Positions 1 through 11,487 of a stretch of DNA of 64,000 nucleotides are shown here, piece after piece. Source of the stretch: Streptomyces rugosispiralis (GTDB taxonomy: Bacteria > Actinomycetota > Actinomycetes > Streptomycetales > Streptomycetaceae); assembly GCF_024505145.1 (NCBI RefSeq), contig NZ_JANIAA010000024.1:1-64000 (forward strand), read 5' to 3'. The position numbers were made by a program, and so were the translations under genes. How positions within the stretch are numbered: the first letter of the stretch is position 1; each line of letters begins with the position of its first letter. Below the pieces are notes generated by a model. The model worked only from the letters and a program-made list of their open reading frames with translations. It was not told the DNA's origin and searched no databases.

Positions 1-3000
1 AGCCCCAACGCATCCGCACACTCACCCAACCGCCCCGCGAACACCGACGACGACTCCACCAACTCCAACGCCATCCCCACCCACTGCGACCCCTGCCCCG
101 GGAAGACGAACACCACGTCCCCGGAGGCTCCGGTGCCCCGTACCACTCCCGGCGCGGGTATCCCGTTCGCCACCGCATTCACACCACGCAGCAACTCGTC
201 GCGCCCAGCGCCCACGACCACCGCGCGGTGTGGCAACGTCGTACGTGTCGATGCCAGCGACCATCCCACTTCCGCCGAGGTGAGGCGGGGACCGGCCGCC
301 ATGAAGCCGCGCAGCCGCTCGGCCTGGGCCCGCAGCCCAGCCTCGCCCTGTCCCGACAACACCCAGGCGACGGCCGTCGCTTCGCCATCGCCTCCTCCGG
401 TGGGACCGGTCGGCCGGGCCGTCTCCGGGGCCTGCTCCAGGATGACGTGAGCGTTGGTACCGCTCACTCCGAACGATGAGACGCCCGCTCGGCGAAGGCC
501 GCCGGTCGTGGGCCATGGCGTTGTCTCGGTGAGCAGCTTTACCCGGCCGCCGGACCAGTCGACGTGGGGCGACGGCGCATCCACGTGCAGTGTTCGCGGC
601 AGCACCCCGTGCCGCATCGCCATCACCATCTTGATCACACCGGCCACACCGGCGGCCGCCTGCGTATGACCGATGTTCGACTTGATCGACCCCAACCACA
701 ACGGCCGATCCGCAACCCGGCCCTGACCATAGGTGGCCAGCAGCGCCTGCGCCTCAATCGGGTCACCGAGCGTCGTCCCCGTACCGTGCGCCTCCACCGC
801 GTCCACATCCACCGCGGACAACCCGGCACTCACCAGCGCCTGCCGGATCACCCGCTGCTGCGACGGACCATTCGGCGCCGTCAACCCATTCGACGCACCA
901 TCCTGATTCACCGCACTGCCACGCACCACCGCCAACACCCGATGACCGTTCCGCTCCGCATCCGACAACCGCTCGACCACCAGCACCCCGACGCCTTCGG
1001 CCCACCCTGTGCCGTCCGCCGCCGCCGCGAACGCCTTGCACCGACCGTCCGTGGCCAGCCCCCGCTGGCGGGAGAACTCCACGAACATCGCCGGTGTGGC
1101 CATCACGGTCACGCCGCCCGCCAATGCCAGTGAGCACTCGCCCGCCCTCAGCGACTGTACGGCCAGGTGCAATGCCACCAGCGAGGACGAGCATGCCGTG
1201 TCCACGGTGACCGCCGGGCCTTCGAGGCCCAGGGTGTACGAGACCCGGCCCGAGGCCACGCTCGCGGCGGTGCCGGTCAGCTGGTACCCCTCGGCCGCCT
1301 CTCCGGCGTCCGCCGCGTAGCCGACCGACGAGGCACCGATGAACACGCCCGTGCTGCTGCCCTTGATGTGCTCCGCGGGGATTCCCGCCCGTTCCAACGC
1401 CTCCCACGATGTCTCCAGCAGCAGCCGCTGCTGCGGGTCCATCGCCTCGGCCTCACGCGGTGAGATCCCGAAGAACCCCGCGTCGAACTGGGCCGCGTCG
1501 TAAAGGAATCCGCCGTCGCGTGCGTATGACGTGCCGGAGCGGTCGGGGTCGGGGTGGTAGAGGCCATCGAGGTCCCAGCCACGGTCGGACGGAAAGCCGG
1601 AGATGGCGTCCTCGCCGTCGGCCACGATCCGCCATAGGTCCTCCGGCGAGTGGGCCCGGCCGGGGAACCGGCAGCCCATCCCCACGATCACCACCGGATC
1701 GCCGCCTTCGGGTGTTGGCACGGTCGCGGGCGCGGCCTGCTCATCCGTCCGGCCGTGGAGCCTGCGGTGCAGATGCTCGGCGAGCGCGGCGGGCGTCGGA
1801 TAGTCGAACAGCGCTGTACCGGGCAGCGGAAGGGCGATCGCCGCACCGAGCCGTTCACACAGTTCGACGGCGGTGATCGAGTCGAACCCGAGTTGCTTGA
1901 AGGTGTGCCCGGCGCCGATGGCGGTCACCGATGGGTATCCGAGTACGACGGCCGCGTGCGCCCGGACCATGCCGAGCAGCTCGCCACCGCTCAGGCCGAT
2001 GCCGGGCGCCTCGTCGCCGCTCAGCCCGGTGCCGGGCGTCTCGTCGCCGCTCAGGCCGGTGTCGGGCGTCTCGCCACCGCTCAGACCGGTGTCCGTGCGC
2101 TCGGGCCCGGGAGCGGAGAACCAGTGCCGCTGCCGCTGGAAGGCGTACGTGGGCAGTGGAATCCGCCGCCCACCGGACACCAGCGGGCTCCATGCCACTT
2201 CGACACCCGACACATACAGCTCGGCCAGCGCGGTGACCAGGGCCTGTGGTTCGGGCCGGTCGCGGCGGAGGGTGCCCACCAGCGTCCCGGGCCCGGTCAG
2301 GCAGTCGCGGGCCAGGGTGGTGAGCGCCTTGTCCGGGCCCAGTTCCACGATGGTGGTGACGCCCTCGTCCTCCAGACAGCGGACCCCGTCCAGGAACCGT
2401 ACGGTCCGGCGGACATGCCGCACCCAGTACTCCGGAGCGCACAGCTCTTCCGCCGTGGCACGTCGGCCGGTCACATTCGACACCAGTGGGATCCGGGGCG
2501 CCCGGTACGTGAGGTTCTCGGCGATGTGCCGAAGCTCGTCGAGCACGGGGTCCAGATGGGGCGAATGGAAGGCGTGGCTCGTCCGGAGCCGCTTCGTCTG
2601 GCGTCCGCGGCGGGTCCACTCCGCCGCCAGGTCGAGTACGGCGCGCTCGTCCCCCGAGACCACCGTGGCGGTGGGGCCGTTGACCGCCGCCACGCAGACC
2701 CGGGCCCCGTCGTCCGATGCCCCGCCCGCCATGAGCGCCCGGGTGACCTCGTCCTCGGTGGCTTCGAGCGACACCATGGCGCCCGGCTCCGTCACGGCCT
2801 GCATCAGCCGCCCACGGGCGGCGACGAAGGCGGCGGCGTCCGCCAAGGACAGCACACCGGCGACATGGGCGGCGCTCACCTCGCCGAGGGAGTGGCCGAT
2901 CAGCAGGTCCGGTACGAGGCCGAAGTCCTCCAGCAGCCGGAACAGCGCCACCTCAACCGCGAAGAGGCCGGCCTGGGCGTACACCGTCCGGTTGAGCAGT

Positions 3001-4832
3001 TCGGCGTCGTCACCGTGGATCACGTCCCGAAGCGGCCGGTCCAGGTGTGCGTCCAACGCCGTGCACACTTCGTCGAGAGCCTGGGCGAACACGGGGAAGG
3101 CGGTGGCGAGTTCACGTCCCATGCCGAGACGCTGCGAGCCCTGGCCGGCGAAGGCGAAGGCGAGCTTTCCCGCCGCCCTCGCCGTGCCCGTCACCAAACC
3201 TGCCACCGTGCCGCCTTCGGCGAGCGCCTCCAGGCCGTGTGCCGCGTCGGTCGCCTGCCCGGTGATCAGCACCGCGCGGTGGTCGAAAGAAGTTCGTGTG
3301 GTGGCGAGGGAGAAGGAGAGGTCGGTGAGGTTCGGCGATCGCTCCAGATACGGCCGTAGCCGCATCGCCTGGCCGCGCAGCGCGGCAGCGGACACCCCGG
3401 ACAGCGGAAGCGGAAGCGGGACCGGGACCGGGCTGGGGCGGGAGTCCGGCTCAGGATGATGCGCCGAGGCGTGGGAGGGGGCGCCGACGAGTGGTTCGGC
3501 GAGTAGGACATGGCAGTTGGTGCCGCCCATCCCGAAAGAGCTGACACCGGCGACCAGGCGGCTGTCCGCCTTCGGCCACTCCCCCGGTGCGAGGCGCATC
3601 TCCAGGTTGAGCTCGCCCATGGGGATACGGGGATTCGGCGTGCGGTAGTTGAGACCGGCCGGCAACTGCCGGTGGTGGATGGCCAGTGCGGTCTTCAGAA
3701 GTCCGGCGATACCGGCGGCGGCTTCCAGGTGGCCGATGTTGGTCTTCACCGACCCCAGCTGCACCGGCCCCGCCCCGCTGCGGCCGAAGACGGCGCCCAG
3801 GGCCGCCGCTTCCGCCGGGTCGCCGAGTGCCGTTCCGGTGCCGTGCAGTTCCACGTACTGAACGGCCTCCGGGGGGATCGCGGCCCGCCGCTGGGCGAGC
3901 CGGAGCACCTGCCGCTGGCCGTCCGGGTCGGGGGCGGTGAGCGATGCGCCACCGCCGTCGTTGTTGACCGCGCTGCCCTCGATCACGCAGTAGACGGTGT
4001 CGCCGTCGGCGAGAGCGTCGGAGAGCGGTTTCAGGACGACGAGTCCGCCGCCCTCGCCCCGCACATAGCCATTGGCGCGTGCGTCGAAGGTGAAGCAGCG
4101 GCCGTCCGGGGAGAGCGCGCCGAACGCGGCGATATCGGCGGCGGTCTCCGCGGAGAGGTTCAGGTTGACCCCGCCCGCCAGCGCGAGCCGTGACTCGCCA
4201 CGGCGTACGCTCTCCACGGCCATGTGCACCGCGACCAGGGAGGACGCCTGGGCGGCGTCCACGGTCACGCTCGGGCCGCTCAGGCCGAACACATGGGAGA
4301 GCCGGTTCGCGATCATGCCCCGCTGGGTGCCGGTCAGCGTGTGGTGCGAACGGCCGCGGGCGCGGATCAGCGAGGCGTAGTCGTCGGACCCGGCGCCGAT
4401 GAACGCTCCGACGGTGGCGCCCCGCAGGGTGGCGGGCACGATGCCCGCGTCCTCCAGCCCTTCCCAGGTCAGCTCGAGCATCAGCCGCTGTTGGGGGTCG
4501 GTCGCCGCGGCTTCCCGCGGTGAGATGCCGAAGAACGCGGGGTCGAAGCGGTCGACGTCGTCGATGAAGCCGCCGCGGCGGATGGCGGGCGGCATGGACC
4601 GGTCGTCGGTCCCGGGCGGCGTGGGCCGGTCGTCGGTCCACCGCCCCGCGGGCACCTCACCGATGGCCGAGATGCCCTCGCTCAGCAGCCGCCAGAACGC
4701 CTCGGGATCGGGTGCCTGCGGAAAGCGGCAGGACATTCCGACAACGGCGATGGCCTCGTCCGGTTCCATGCGTTTCCTCGGGGCGGGATCGGCTGCGGGA
4801 TCGGCTGCGCGGTCGGCTGCGGGATCGTTCAC
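1..4832 (-). CDS. Type I modular polyketide synthase, KSQ-AT-ACP loading module then KS-AT (3' part beyond window)
   Basis: The reading frame is open from a GTG at 4832 to the window edge (at least 1610 codons). GTG overlaps the stop of the upstream NRPS gene as GTGA, so the two are translationally coupled. Domains in order: KS (about residues 25-455) whose active-site cysteine is replaced by glutamine ([10 protein letters not shown], Gln195, codon 4250-4248), with both HGTGT-type and NIGH histidines kept; AT with GHSLG (Ser648) and HAFH (753-756), the malonyl-CoA signature; a repeat-rich linker; ACP with GFDSI (Ser985); a normal KS with VTVDTACSS (Cys1214, codon 1193-1191); and the start of a second AT (PGQGSQW near position 150). 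KSQ domains decarboxylate malonyl-ACP to make an acetyl starter, so this module should prime a chain. It is unusual that such a module directly follows an NRPS. The product is unknown. The frame was checked at five motifs and is consistent throughout. Confidence 0.95.
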   Translation of the reverse strand, partial: MNDPAADRAADPAADPAPRKRMEPDEAIAVVGMSCRFPQAPDPEAFWRLLSEGISAIGEVPAGRWTDDRPTPPGTDDRSMPPAIRRGGFIDDVDRFDPAFFGISPREAAATDPQQRLMLELTWEGLEDAGIVPATLRGATVGAFIGAGSDDYASLIRARGRSHHTLTGTQRGMIANRLSHVFGLSGPSVTVDAAQASSLVAVHMAVESVRRGESRLALAGGVNLNLSAETAADIAAFGALSPDGRCFTFDARANGYVRGEGGGLVVLKPLSDALADGDTVYCVIEGSAVNNDGGGASLTAPDPDGQRQVLRLAQRRAAIPPEAVQYVELHGTGTALGDPAEAAALGAVFGRSGAGPVQLGSVKTNIGHLEAAAGIAGLLKTALAIHHRQLPAGLNYRTPNPRIPMGELNLEMRLAPGEWPKADSRLVAGVSSFGMGGTNCHVLLAEPLVGAPSHASAHHPEPDSRPSPVPVPLPLPLSGVSAAALRGQAMRLRPYLERSPNLTDLSFSLATTRTSFDHRAVLITGQATDAAHGLEALAEGGTVAGLVTGTARAAGKLAFAFAGQGSQRLGMGRELATAFPVFAQALDEVCTALDAHLDRPLRDVIHGDDAELLNRTVYAQAGLFAVEVALFRLLEDFGLVPDLLIGHSLGEVSAAHVAGVLSLADAAAFVAARGRLMQAVTEPGAMVSLEATEDEVTRALMAGGASDDGARVCVAAVNGPTATVVSGDERAVLDLAAEWTRRGRQTKRLRTSHAFHSPHLDPVLDELRHIAENLTYRAPRIPLVSNVTGRRATAEELCAPEYWVRHVRRTVRFLDGVRCLEDEGVTTIVELGPDKALTTLARDCLTGPGTLVGTLRRDRPEPQALVTALAELYVSGVEVAWSPLVSGGRRIPLPTYAFQRQRHWFSAPGPERTDTGLSGGETPDTGLSGDETPGTGLSGDEAPGIGLSGGELLGMVRAHAAVVLGYPSVTAIGAGHTFKQLGFDSITAVELCERLGAAIALPLPGTALFDYPTPAALAEHLHRRLHGRTDEQAAPATVPTPEGGDPVVIVGMGCRFPGRAHSPEDLWRIVADGEDAISGFPSDRGWDLDGLYHPDPDRSGTSYARDGGFLYDAAQFDAGFFGISPREAEAMDPQQRLLLETSWEALERAGIPAEHIKGSSTGVFIGASSVGYAADAGEAAEGYQLTGTAASVASGRVSYTLGLEGPAVTVDTACSSSLVALHLAVQSLRAGECSLALAGGVTVMATPAMFVEFSRQRGLATDGRCKAFAAAADGTGWAEGVGVLVVERLSDAERNGHRVLAVVRGSAVNQDGASNGLTAPNGPSQQRVIRQALVSAGLSAVDVDAVEAHGTGTTLGDPIEAQALLATYGQGRVADRPLWLGSIKSNIGHTQAAAGVAGVIKMVMAMRHGVLPRTLHVDAPSPHVDWSGGRVKLLTETTPWPTTGGLRRAGVSSFGVSGTNAHVILEQAPETARPTGPTGGGDGEATAVAWVLSGQGEAGLRAQAERLRGFMAAGPRLTSAEVGWSLASTRTTLPHRAVVVGAGRDELLRGVNAVANGIPAPGVVRGTGASGDVVFVFPGQGSQWVGMALELVESSSVFAGRLGECADALG
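1981..2100 (-). repeat. 30-bp in-frame tandem repeat in the PKS AT-ACP linker
   Basis: Four consecutive 30-bp units start at 1981, 2011, 2041 and 2071. They encode imperfect copies of a ten-residue [10 protein letters not shown]-like unit in the linker between the loading AT and ACP. The period keeps the reading frame. It is probably a flexible spacer whose copy number can vary between strains. Confidence 0.9.
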
Positions 4833-7800
4833 TGGTCGTGGCCTCGGCCCTGCCACACCTGTGAGACCGGCCGTCCGGGATCCGCGGCGGCCGCGGAGAC
4901 GACCGCCACCACGTCGTCGCAGAACCGCTCGATCGTGACGCGGTCGAAGAGCGACTTGCTGAACAGCACGGTGCCGGCGAGGCCGCCGTCCTCCGCGCTC
5001 TCGTACAGGTCGATCTCCATGTCCACGTTGACGGTCACCGGCGGGTGGGTCATCAGGAATGGCTCGGCCGTCAGTCCGGTGAGCCGGAGTGGCCGCGGCG
5101 GGGTGTTGACGATCTGAAAGATCACCTTCACCGGCGGATCGTCCGACAGCCGCGTCCCGGCCCGGCCGCCGACGGTGCCACCGGCGGGGTCGGCGGCGTG
5201 GTCACCGATGTGCTTGAGAACGGACACGAAGGGCACGTCCTGGTGTGCATGGGCATCGGACATCGCATCGCGCACCGTGGCCAGCAGCGTGCCGAAGTCC
5301 GTGGCGCCCGACACTTCGGTGCGCAGCGCGAGCATCTTGGAGACGAGGCCCACCGTGTTCTCCAGTTCGTCCCGGCCACGGTTGGCCATGGGCACACCGA
5401 CGAGGACGTCCTGGTTGTCCGAGCGGGCGGACATGACCACCTTCAGAGCGGTCAGCAGCGTCATGTACAAGGTGGCGTTGGACGATTCGCCCAGCCGTCG
5501 GGCGGTCTCGACGGCGTCCTTCGGCAGGCGCCAGTGGAAGATGTCGCTCTCGTAGCGGGCCGACGCGGCGCGGGCCCGGTCGGTGGGCAGTTCGGCGGGG
5601 ACCATGCCCTCGAAATGCCGCTTCCAGAAGTCGAGTTGGAGTTGCAGCAGCGGACCGCACAACCACTTCCGCTCCCAGTTCGCGACATCGGCGTACTGGA
5701 CGGGCACAGGTGGCAGCTCGGGTTCGCTGCCGCGCAGCAGTGCCGCGTACACGATGGACAGATCGCGGACCAGCACTCCCTGGGACCAGCCGTCGGTGAC
5801 CAAGTGGTGCAGGGTGAGCACCAGCACATGGTCGGACTCGGACAGCCGCAGAACGCGCAGTCTCGCCAGCGGGCCGCGGCTGAGGTCGAAGGGCCGGGCC
5901 GCCTCCTGACCGGCCAGTACCGAGGCTTCGGTCTCGTCGTGCGCCTCGGCCACCTCCACCTGGACCGCCGCGCTCGCCCGGATCACCTGGACGTATCCGT
6001 CGGCTTCCCTGACGAAGGCGGTGCGCAGGGCCTCGTGGCGGTCGATCAGCAGGTCCATCGCCCGGCGCAGACAGTCGAGGTCCAGTTCGCCCGACACCCG
6101 CACCGCCATGGGGATGTTCCAGTGCCCGGCGTTCAGGACATCGTCGAAGAAGAGGTCCGTCTGCTGCTGTGCGAAGGTGAGGGGGACGGGCTGGTCACGC
6201 CGCGTGGGAACCAGCGGCGGCAGTTCGGCTTCGGGGCCGGAGGCTTCGGGGCCGGAGGCTTCGGGGCCGGAGGCTTCGGGACCTGAGCGGGCCGCGGCGG
6301 TGAGCGTGGCCGCCAGCTCTCGGGGGGTGCGCTGCTGGAAGACGGCCTTCAGCGGTACGGCGACGCCGAGGGCGGACCGGAGCCTGGCGACCACCCTGGT
6401 GGCGATGAGGGAATGGCCGCCCAGTGCGAAGAAGTCGTCGTCGATGCCGACCTTGGTGGCGCCGAGCAGATCCGCGTAAACCCGGCAGACGGCCTCTTCC
6501 TCGGAGGTGCGGGGAGCGACGTAGCCGACCTCGAGCACGGTGCGCAGATCGGGGACGGGCAGCGCCTTCCGGTCGATCTTGCCGCCGGAGGTCAGGGGCA
6601 TGGTGTCCAGCAGGACGAACGCGGAGGGCACCATGTATTCGGGCACCGCGGACTCGACGTACCGACGGAGGGTCTCGGTCAGCCGGCCGTGCCGGTCCGC
6701 GGCGGCATCGGCCACCACATAGGCCACCAGCCTCTTGTCGCCGGGGGTGTCCTCCCGCACCATCACGGCGGCGTGCAGCACGTCCTGGTGCCGGGCGAGG
6801 ATCGCCTCGATCTCGCCCGGTTCGATTCGGAAGCCGCGTATCTTCACCTGGTCATCGATCCGGCCGAGGAATTCCAGGTTGCCGTCGGGCAGCCAGCGCA
6901 CGAGGTCGCCGGAGCGGTACATACGCGATCCGTCGCCGCGGAACGGGTCGGCCACGAACCGGGAAGCGGTCAGATCCGGACGGCCGAGATAGCCCCTGGC
7001 CAGCCCCGCTCCGGCCACGCACAGCTCACCCGGCACCCCTACCGGGACCGGCCGGAGCCGCCGGTCGACCACATACACCCGGGTGTTGCCGATCGGGCGG
7101 CCGATGGGTGCGGTGAGCGGCCACTCGGCCACCTCGGCGGGGAGCGAGTACGACGTCACCACATGGGCTTCGCTGGGACCGTAGTGGTTGTGCAGCCGCA
7201 GCGCGGGGCGGCGGGCGCACAGCTCGCGCAGATCGTGGTGGAGGGAGAGGGGTTCGCCGGCCTGTGAGAGGTGGCGCAGTGCGGCCAGTTCGGTGCCGTG
7301 CGGATCCACCTCCTCGGAGATCGCCCGCAGCATCACATTCGGGACGAAGAGCTGGTCGATCTCGTGGGCGTGGACCCATTTGGCGAACTCGACGGGGTCC
7401 ATGCGCAGTTCCTCGCCGGGGACGACGATCGTCTCGCCGTGCAGCAGCGCGGAGAAGATCTCCTGCAACGAGATGTCGAAGGTCAGCGTGGCGAACTGTG
7501 CCGTCTTGGCGTCGGGATCGATGGGCAGGGCCCGTTTCTGCCAGGCCACCAGGTTGAGCACACAGGTGGCGGGCATGAGGATGCCCTTGGGGACTCCGGT
7601 GGAACCGGAGGTGTAGATGACGTACGCGAGGTTCTGAGCGCTGGGCCGTGCCGTGGGCGCGGTCCGGGGCTGCGCGGCGAGCGGTGCGCGCTCGGCGTCG
7701 AGCAGGATGAGCCGGATCCCGGACGCATCGGATGTATCGGATGCATCCGATGTCCTGGGCGCATCAGGCGTCCCGGGCGCCTCCGGGGTTTCAAGCAAGC

Positions 7801-9616
7801 TGGTGAAGCGCTGCTGGGTGATGGCGACCATCACCCCGGAGTCGGCCAGGACGAACTGGACGCGGTCTCGGGGGTGGTTGGGATCGATCGGCACATAGGC
7901 CGCTCCGAGCTTGAGGATCGCGAGGATCGCCACGATCATCTCGATGCCGCGATCGACGCAGAGCCCGACCAGGGTCTCGGGGCAGACTCCCCGGCCCGCC
8001 AGCAGATGGGCGAGCTGGTTAGCCCGCTGATCCAGCTCGGCGTAGGTCACCCGGTCATCACCGCTGATCACGGCCACCGCGTCGGGGCGGCGCTCGGCCT
8101 GGGCGGTGAAGAGCGCGGGCAGGGATCCGGCGGGTACGGGGCCCGCGGTCGCGTTGAACTCCTCCAGGACCTTGGTCCGCTCCGCCTCGTCGAGCAGCGC
8201 GATCTCGGAGATGGGCCGGTCCGGCTCGGCCAGGACGCCCCGGAGGACGACGGTGACGTGGTGCAGCAGCCGTTCGATGGTGCTCGTGTCGAACAGGGCC
8301 TTGCTGAAGACGACGTGTCCCAGAACTCCGTCCCCGGTCTCGACGAGATGGACCTCCAGATCCATTCGCGTGAGGATGCCGCCGTGGTCGTAGGGCTCGG
8401 TCCGCGCGCCGGGCAGCTCGAGCCGCTCCGCCGGTACGTTGATCATCTGGAAGAGCACCTGGACCAGCGGGTTCCGGGACAGGTCCCGCTCGGGGTGGAC
8501 CTGCTCCACCAGATACTCGAAGGGCAGGTCGCCGTGGGCGAAGGCACCGGCCGCCGTGCCGCGGACCCGGCCCAGCAGTTGGCGGAAGGTGGGGTCGCCG
8601 GACAGGTCGGTCCGCAGCACCACGGTATTGACGAAGAACCCGATGAGCCCCTCGACCTCGGCGCGGCCCCGGTTGGCCACGGGGGTGCCCACCGTGATGT
8701 CGTCGCTGTCCACGTACCGGCCCAGTACCAGCTGGAACGCGGCCAGCAGGGTCATGTAGAGGGTCGCGTTCTCACCGGCGCCCAGCCGGCGGGCCGCCCG
8801 GATCAGTTCGGGTGGCAACTCCCAGCGCACCGCGTCGCCTTCCTGGCGGGCGATCGAGGGCCTGGGCCGGTCGGTGGGCAGCTCCAGCGCGGGCGCCATG
8901 CCGTCGAGCCGCTTCGTCCAGTAGTCCAGCTGGCGGCGCAGGGTCGGGCCGGACAGCCAGTCGCGCTCCCACTCCGCGTAGTCCGCGTATTGCACGGGCA
9001 GCGGGGGCAGTGCGGGCTCGCGCCCGGCGTCGAGCGCTTCGTACGCGACGGAAAGCTCACGCACCACAATGCCCTGTGACCAGGCGTCCGTCGCGACATG
9101 GTGCACCGTCAGCAGCAGGACGTGATCCTGTTCGTCCAGTCGCAGCGCCTTGGCTCGCAGCAGGGGCCCGGTACTCAGGTCGAAGGGCTCGGTGATCTCG
9201 GCCCCGGCCAGCCGCCGGACCTCGGCCAGCCGCTCCTCCTCCGTACCGCCGGGCACCGGTTCGAGGCGCACCGGGACGGGGGCGGGGGGCTCGATCCGCT
9301 GCACCGGCTGACCGCCGGCCTCGCCGAAGGTGGTGCGCAGCGCCTCGTGCCGTGCGACCACCAGCGAAAGGGCCTGGGAGAGATGGGAGATGTCCAAGCG
9401 GCCGCGCACCCGCACGGCGAAGGGGAGATTGTACGAGGCGTTGCCGGGTTCCAACTGGTCCAGGAACCACAGCCGTTGCTGGGCGAATGACGCCCTCAAC
9501 TCCCGGGCCCGGTCGATCGGCACAACGCCGGTGGACTCGTTTCTCCTGGTCCGCTCGAAGAGATTGCTCATGGCCGCGCTGAGACCACGGGATTTGGGCG
9601 CGCCTGAATTCCCCAC
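4829..9616 (-). CDS. Non-ribosomal peptide synthetase, C-A-PCP-C
   Basis: 1595-residue NRPS, first gene of this biosynthetic operon. Start GTG at 9616 has GGGGAAGG about 8 nt upstream. Domains: condensation 1 (about 40-470; HHVATDAWS near 170), adenylation (about 490-1000; [11 protein letters not shown] near 668, [16 protein letters not shown]), peptidyl carrier (GGHSL, Ser1069), condensation 2 (about 1140-1580; HHLVTDGWS near 1267). Aligning the A domain by eye to the phenylalanine-activating A domain of GrsA gives pocket residues D-I-Q-F-S-A-H-V-V, close to proline codes of the DVQxxAHVV type. Proline or a related imino acid is the inferred substrate, at moderate confidence. The terminal C domain has no A-PCP after it. 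The A domain carries an [10 protein letters not shown] insertion before YTSGSTG, and the PCP-C2 linker carries SGPEA repeats. Domain 1 could acylate the first residue or accept a chain from an enzyme encoded elsewhere. Confidence 0.95.
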   Translation of the reverse strand: MGNSGAPKSRGLSAAMSNLFERTRRNESTGVVPIDRARELRASFAQQRLWFLDQLEPGNASYNLPFAVRVRGRLDISHLSQALSLVVARHEALRTTFGEAGGQPVQRIEPPAPVPVRLEPVPGGTEEERLAEVRRLAGAEITEPFDLSTGPLLRAKALRLDEQDHVLLLTVHHVATDAWSQGIVVRELSVAYEALDAGREPALPPLPVQYADYAEWERDWLSGPTLRRQLDYWTKRLDGMAPALELPTDRPRPSIARQEGDAVRWELPPELIRAARRLGAGENATLYMTLLAAFQLVLGRYVDSDDITVGTPVANRGRAEVEGLIGFFVNTVVLRTDLSGDPTFRQLLGRVRGTAAGAFAHGDLPFEYLVEQVHPERDLSRNPLVQVLFQMINVPAERLELPGARTEPYDHGGILTRMDLEVHLVETGDGVLGHVVFSKALFDTSTIERLLHHVTVVLRGVLAEPDRPISEIALLDEAERTKVLEEFNATAGPVPAGSLPALFTAQAERRPDAVAVISGDDRVTYAELDQRANQLAHLLAGRGVCPETLVGLCVDRGIEMIVAILAILKLGAAYVPIDPNHPRDRVQFVLADSGVMVAITQQRFTSLLETPEAPGTPDAPRTSDASDTSDASGIRLILLDAERAPLAAQPRTAPTARPSAQNLAYVIYTSGSTGVPKGILMPATCVLNLVAWQKRALPIDPDAKTAQFATLTFDISLQEIFSALLHGETIVVPGEELRMDPVEFAKWVHAHEIDQLFVPNVMLRAISEEVDPHGTELAALRHLSQAGEPLSLHHDLRELCARRPALRLHNHYGPSEAHVVTSYSLPAEVAEWPLTAPIGRPIGNTRVYVVDRRLRPVPVGVPGELCVAGAGLARGYLGRPDLTASRFVADPFRGDGSRMYRSGDLVRWLPDGNLEFLGRIDDQVKIRGFRIEPGEIEAILARHQDVLHAAVMVREDTPGDKRLVAYVVADAAADRHGRLTETLRRYVESAVPEYMVPSAFVLLDTMPLTSGGKIDRKALPVPDLRTVLEVGYVAPRTSEEEAVCRVYADLLGATKVGIDDDFFALGGHSLIATRVVARLRSALGVAVPLKAVFQQRTPRELAATLTAAARSGPEASGPEASGPEASGPEAELPPLVPTRRDQPVPLTFAQQQTDLFFDDVLNAGHWNIPMAVRVSGELDLDCLRRAMDLLIDRHEALRTAFVREADGYVQVIRASAAVQVEVAEAHDETEASVLAGQEAARPFDLSRGPLARLRVLRLSESDHVLVLTLHHLVTDGWSQGVLVRDLSIVYAALLRGSEPELPPVPVQYADVANWERKWLCGPLLQLQLDFWKRHFEGMVPAELPTDRARAASARYESDIFHWRLPKDAVETARRLGESSNATLYMTLLTALKVVMSARSDNQDVLVGVPMANRGRDELENTVGLVSKMLALRTEVSGATDFGTLLATVRDAMSDAHAHQDVPFVSVLKHIGDHAADPAGGTVGGRAGTRLSDDPPVKVIFQIVNTPPRPLRLTGLTAEPFLMTHPPVTVNVDMEIDLYESAEDGGLAGTVLFSKSLFDRVTIERFCDDVVAVVSAAAADPGRPVSQVWQGRGHDQ
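6229..6288 (-). repeat. 15-bp in-frame tandem repeat in the NRPS PCP-C linker
   Basis: Three near-identical 15-bp units starting at 6229, 6244 and 6259, plus a degenerate fourth, encode SGPEA repeats between the carrier protein and the second condensation domain. The repeat is in frame and sits in an interdomain linker. Confidence 0.9.
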
Positions 9617-10274
9617 AACACAGCCTTCCCCGACGACTGATGGAAATTGCTTTTCGCGGTTGTTCCGCTGGTGCTGTCGCTTGCCAACCGATGGCGCAAA
9701 CGCTTCTTAAACGGCAGTACGGCCGGGATTACATTCGGCGGCAGACCCGAGAAAGGGATCGAAAACGAAGTGTTCTTGGAGCGTGGATCCCGTAGCGCCG
9801 ATAGAGCCGGGAGCGTCGATGGAGCCGGGAGTTTCGAGGGACTCGGATACGGTGAACTCGGTCGACTGCCGGCGTCCACGCTCGACGCGGGCCGTATGAC
9901 GGGCATCGATGGTGTGATCGGCGTCGATATTGCCGATAGATCCGCCGCGCCGCGCCGAGTGGTCGTATTCAGCGCAGTTCAAAGCGGCATTCCCGGAGGT
10001 TTGCAACTCCGAAACACTCACTACAGTCCCCGTCCCCCGTCCAACGAGCCCCCTCGAAAGGAACCTAGATCGTTGGCTGATCCGCTGTCAACCCATACTT
10101 TTGGGGCGGCAATAGGGCGAATTGCCGACCTGTGCGAACTCACCCGGCCGCCCGATCCGCGGGTCGGCGGGGCCGCGGCGATTTCCACTCCGAGCCGGGA
10201 GCCGCCATCGGCGTCACACGTTCTGCACCCCTCTTACGCAAGCCACTTGCAGGGCTTGCGCTACGCTTGCGTGC
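9617..10274. other. 658-bp divergent intergenic region between the NRPS-PKS cluster and the sugar locus
   Basis: It holds the promoters of the leftward NRPS gene and the rightward lacI gene. Base composition is less GC-rich than its surroundings near 9640-9780. Open frames across it lack typical codon use and good ribosome sites. Besides the operator-like repeat at 10238-10259, only short direct repeats of the GAGCCGGGAG type (about 9800-9840) were seen. It is a natural boundary for the biosynthetic cluster. Confidence 0.6.
10238..10259. promoter_or_regulatory. Probable LacI-family operator overlapping the lacI start region
   Basis: A perfect inverted repeat, GCAAGCC then 8 nt then GGCTTGC, ends 15 nt before the lacI start codon. 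A wider overlapping repeat pairs ACGCAAG (10236-10242) with CTTGCGT (10266-10272). The position suggests autoregulation. Assignment to this regulator is inferred. Confidence 0.6.
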
Positions 10275-11273
10275 ATGACGCGACGACTTGCTGAAGTGGC
10301 GAAGAAGGTCGGAGTCAGCGAGGCCACGGTCAGCCGGGTCCTCAACGGCAAGCCCGGGGTCTCCGAAGCCACCCGGCAGGCCGTGCTGTCCGCGCTGGAC
10401 GTCCTCGGCTACGAGCGGCCCACGCAGTTGCGGGGCGACCGGGCGCGGCTGGTAGGGCTGGTGCTGCCCGAGTTGCAGAACCCCATCTTCCCGGCGTTCG
10501 CCGAGGTCATCGGCGGGGCGCTGGCGCAGCTCGGACTGACTCCGGTGTTGTGCACCCAGACCAAGGGCGGGGTCTCGGAGGCCGATTACGTGGCCCTGCT
10601 GCTGCAACAGCAGGTCTCCGGGGTGGTGTTCGCGGGCGGGCTGTACGCGCAGGCCGACGCGCCGCACGACCACTACCGGCTGCTCGCCGAGCGCAAGATC
10701 CCGGTGGTGCTGGTCAACGCGGCCATCGAGCACCTCGGTTTCCCGGCCGTCTCCTGCGACGACGCCGTGGCCGTGGAGCAGGCGTGGCGCCATCTGGCCT
10801 CCCTGGGCCACGAGCGGATCGGGCTGGTGCTCGGGCCCGGTGACCACATGCCGTCGGCACGCAAGCTGGCCGCCGCGCGGGCGATCGCCGGCCGCCTTCC
10901 GGATGAGTTCGTGGCTCGGGCGATCTTCTCGATCGAGGGCGGCCACGCCGCGGCCTCCCGGCTGATCGACCGGGGTGTCACGGGGATCATCTGCGCCAGC
11001 GACCCACTGGCCCTGGGCGCGATACGAGCCGCGCGCCGCAAGGGGCTCGGCGTGCCGTCGCGGGTGTCCGTGGTCGGCTACGACGACTCCGCGTTCATGA
11101 ACTGCACCGAGCCGCCGCTGACCACCGTCCGCCAGCCCATCGAGGCCATGGGCAGGGCGGCGGTGGAGGTGCTGAACGCGCAGATCGGCGGGGCGTCCGT
11201 ACCGGCCGAGGAGCTGTTGTTCGAGCCGGAGCTGGTGGTGCGCGGCTCCACCGCCCAGGCACCGCGGGAGTGA
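10275..11273 (+). CDS. LacI-family transcriptional regulator
   Basis: 332-residue LacI/GalR repressor. The DNA-binding helix-turn-helix is at the extreme N terminus (RLAEVAKKVGVSEATVSRVL), followed by the hinge and a periplasmic-binding-like effector domain. The ATG at 10275 is chosen because this family starts a few residues before the helix-turn-helix; the frame upstream is open but unrelated. No Shine-Dalgarno sequence precedes it, and TACGCT (10262-10267) could be a -10 hexamer for a leaderless mRNA. It heads the alpha-glucan ABC operon and probably represses it until an oligosaccharide binds. The effector is not known; nigero-oligosaccharides are an inference from the neighbouring GH87 enzyme. 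Confidence 0.93.
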   Translation: MTRRLAEVAKKVGVSEATVSRVLNGKPGVSEATRQAVLSALDVLGYERPTQLRGDRARLVGLVLPELQNPIFPAFAEVIGGALAQLGLTPVLCTQTKGGVSEADYVALLLQQQVSGVVFAGGLYAQADAPHDHYRLLAERKIPVVLVNAAIEHLGFPAVSCDDAVAVEQAWRHLASLGHERIGLVLGPGDHMPSARKLAAARAIAGRLPDEFVARAIFSIEGGHAAASRLIDRGVTGIICASDPLALGAIRAARRKGLGVPSRVSVVGYDDSAFMNCTEPPLTTVRQPIEAMGRAAVEVLNAQIGGASVPAEELLFEPELVVRGSTAQAPRE

Positions 11274-11374
11274 GAGAGCGGACCGGCGGGAGCGGCCGAA
11301 GAGGCGGTCGGCAAGAGGTCGACGGACTCAATCCACCTGATTCGCAGTCCAGTTGAATAATTACAGAATCTACG

Positions 11375-11397
11375 CGACATCTTGCGGGACGATGTCG
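11375..11397. promoter_or_regulatory. Inverted repeat upstream of the sugar-binding protein gene
   Basis: CGACATC and GATGTCG form perfect 7-bp arms separated by 9 nt, about 90 nt before the start codon, in an AT-richer stretch. It may be an operator or attenuating hairpin. It does not match the repeat in front of lacI, so assignment to that repressor is not supported. Confidence 0.4.
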
Positions 11398-11487
11398 TCG
11401 GTGCTTGAGTGTGCGGCGCACTCACGGTTGTGTGCGCCCCGCTCGCGGCCGTGGGGCTTCCCTGCTCCTGTACAGAGGGGTCCACCC

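Noticed and set aside
1650-3459. Long plus-strand frames opposite the PKS
   Set aside because: High-GC antisense frames produced by third-position GC bias of the PKS on the minus strand; the minus frame carries intact KS, AT and ACP motifs.
4770-4832. PKS start at ATG 4769
   Set aside because: The frame remains open to a GTG at 4832 that overlaps the NRPS stop (GTGA), a classic coupled start; the ATG lacks a clear ribosome site.
9647-10294. Open frames of 60-215 codons on both strands across the intergenic region
   Set aside because: They overlap one another, have no ribosome site or family motif, and run through the lacI operator. The lacI frame also extends upstream but its helix-turn-helix fixes the real start.
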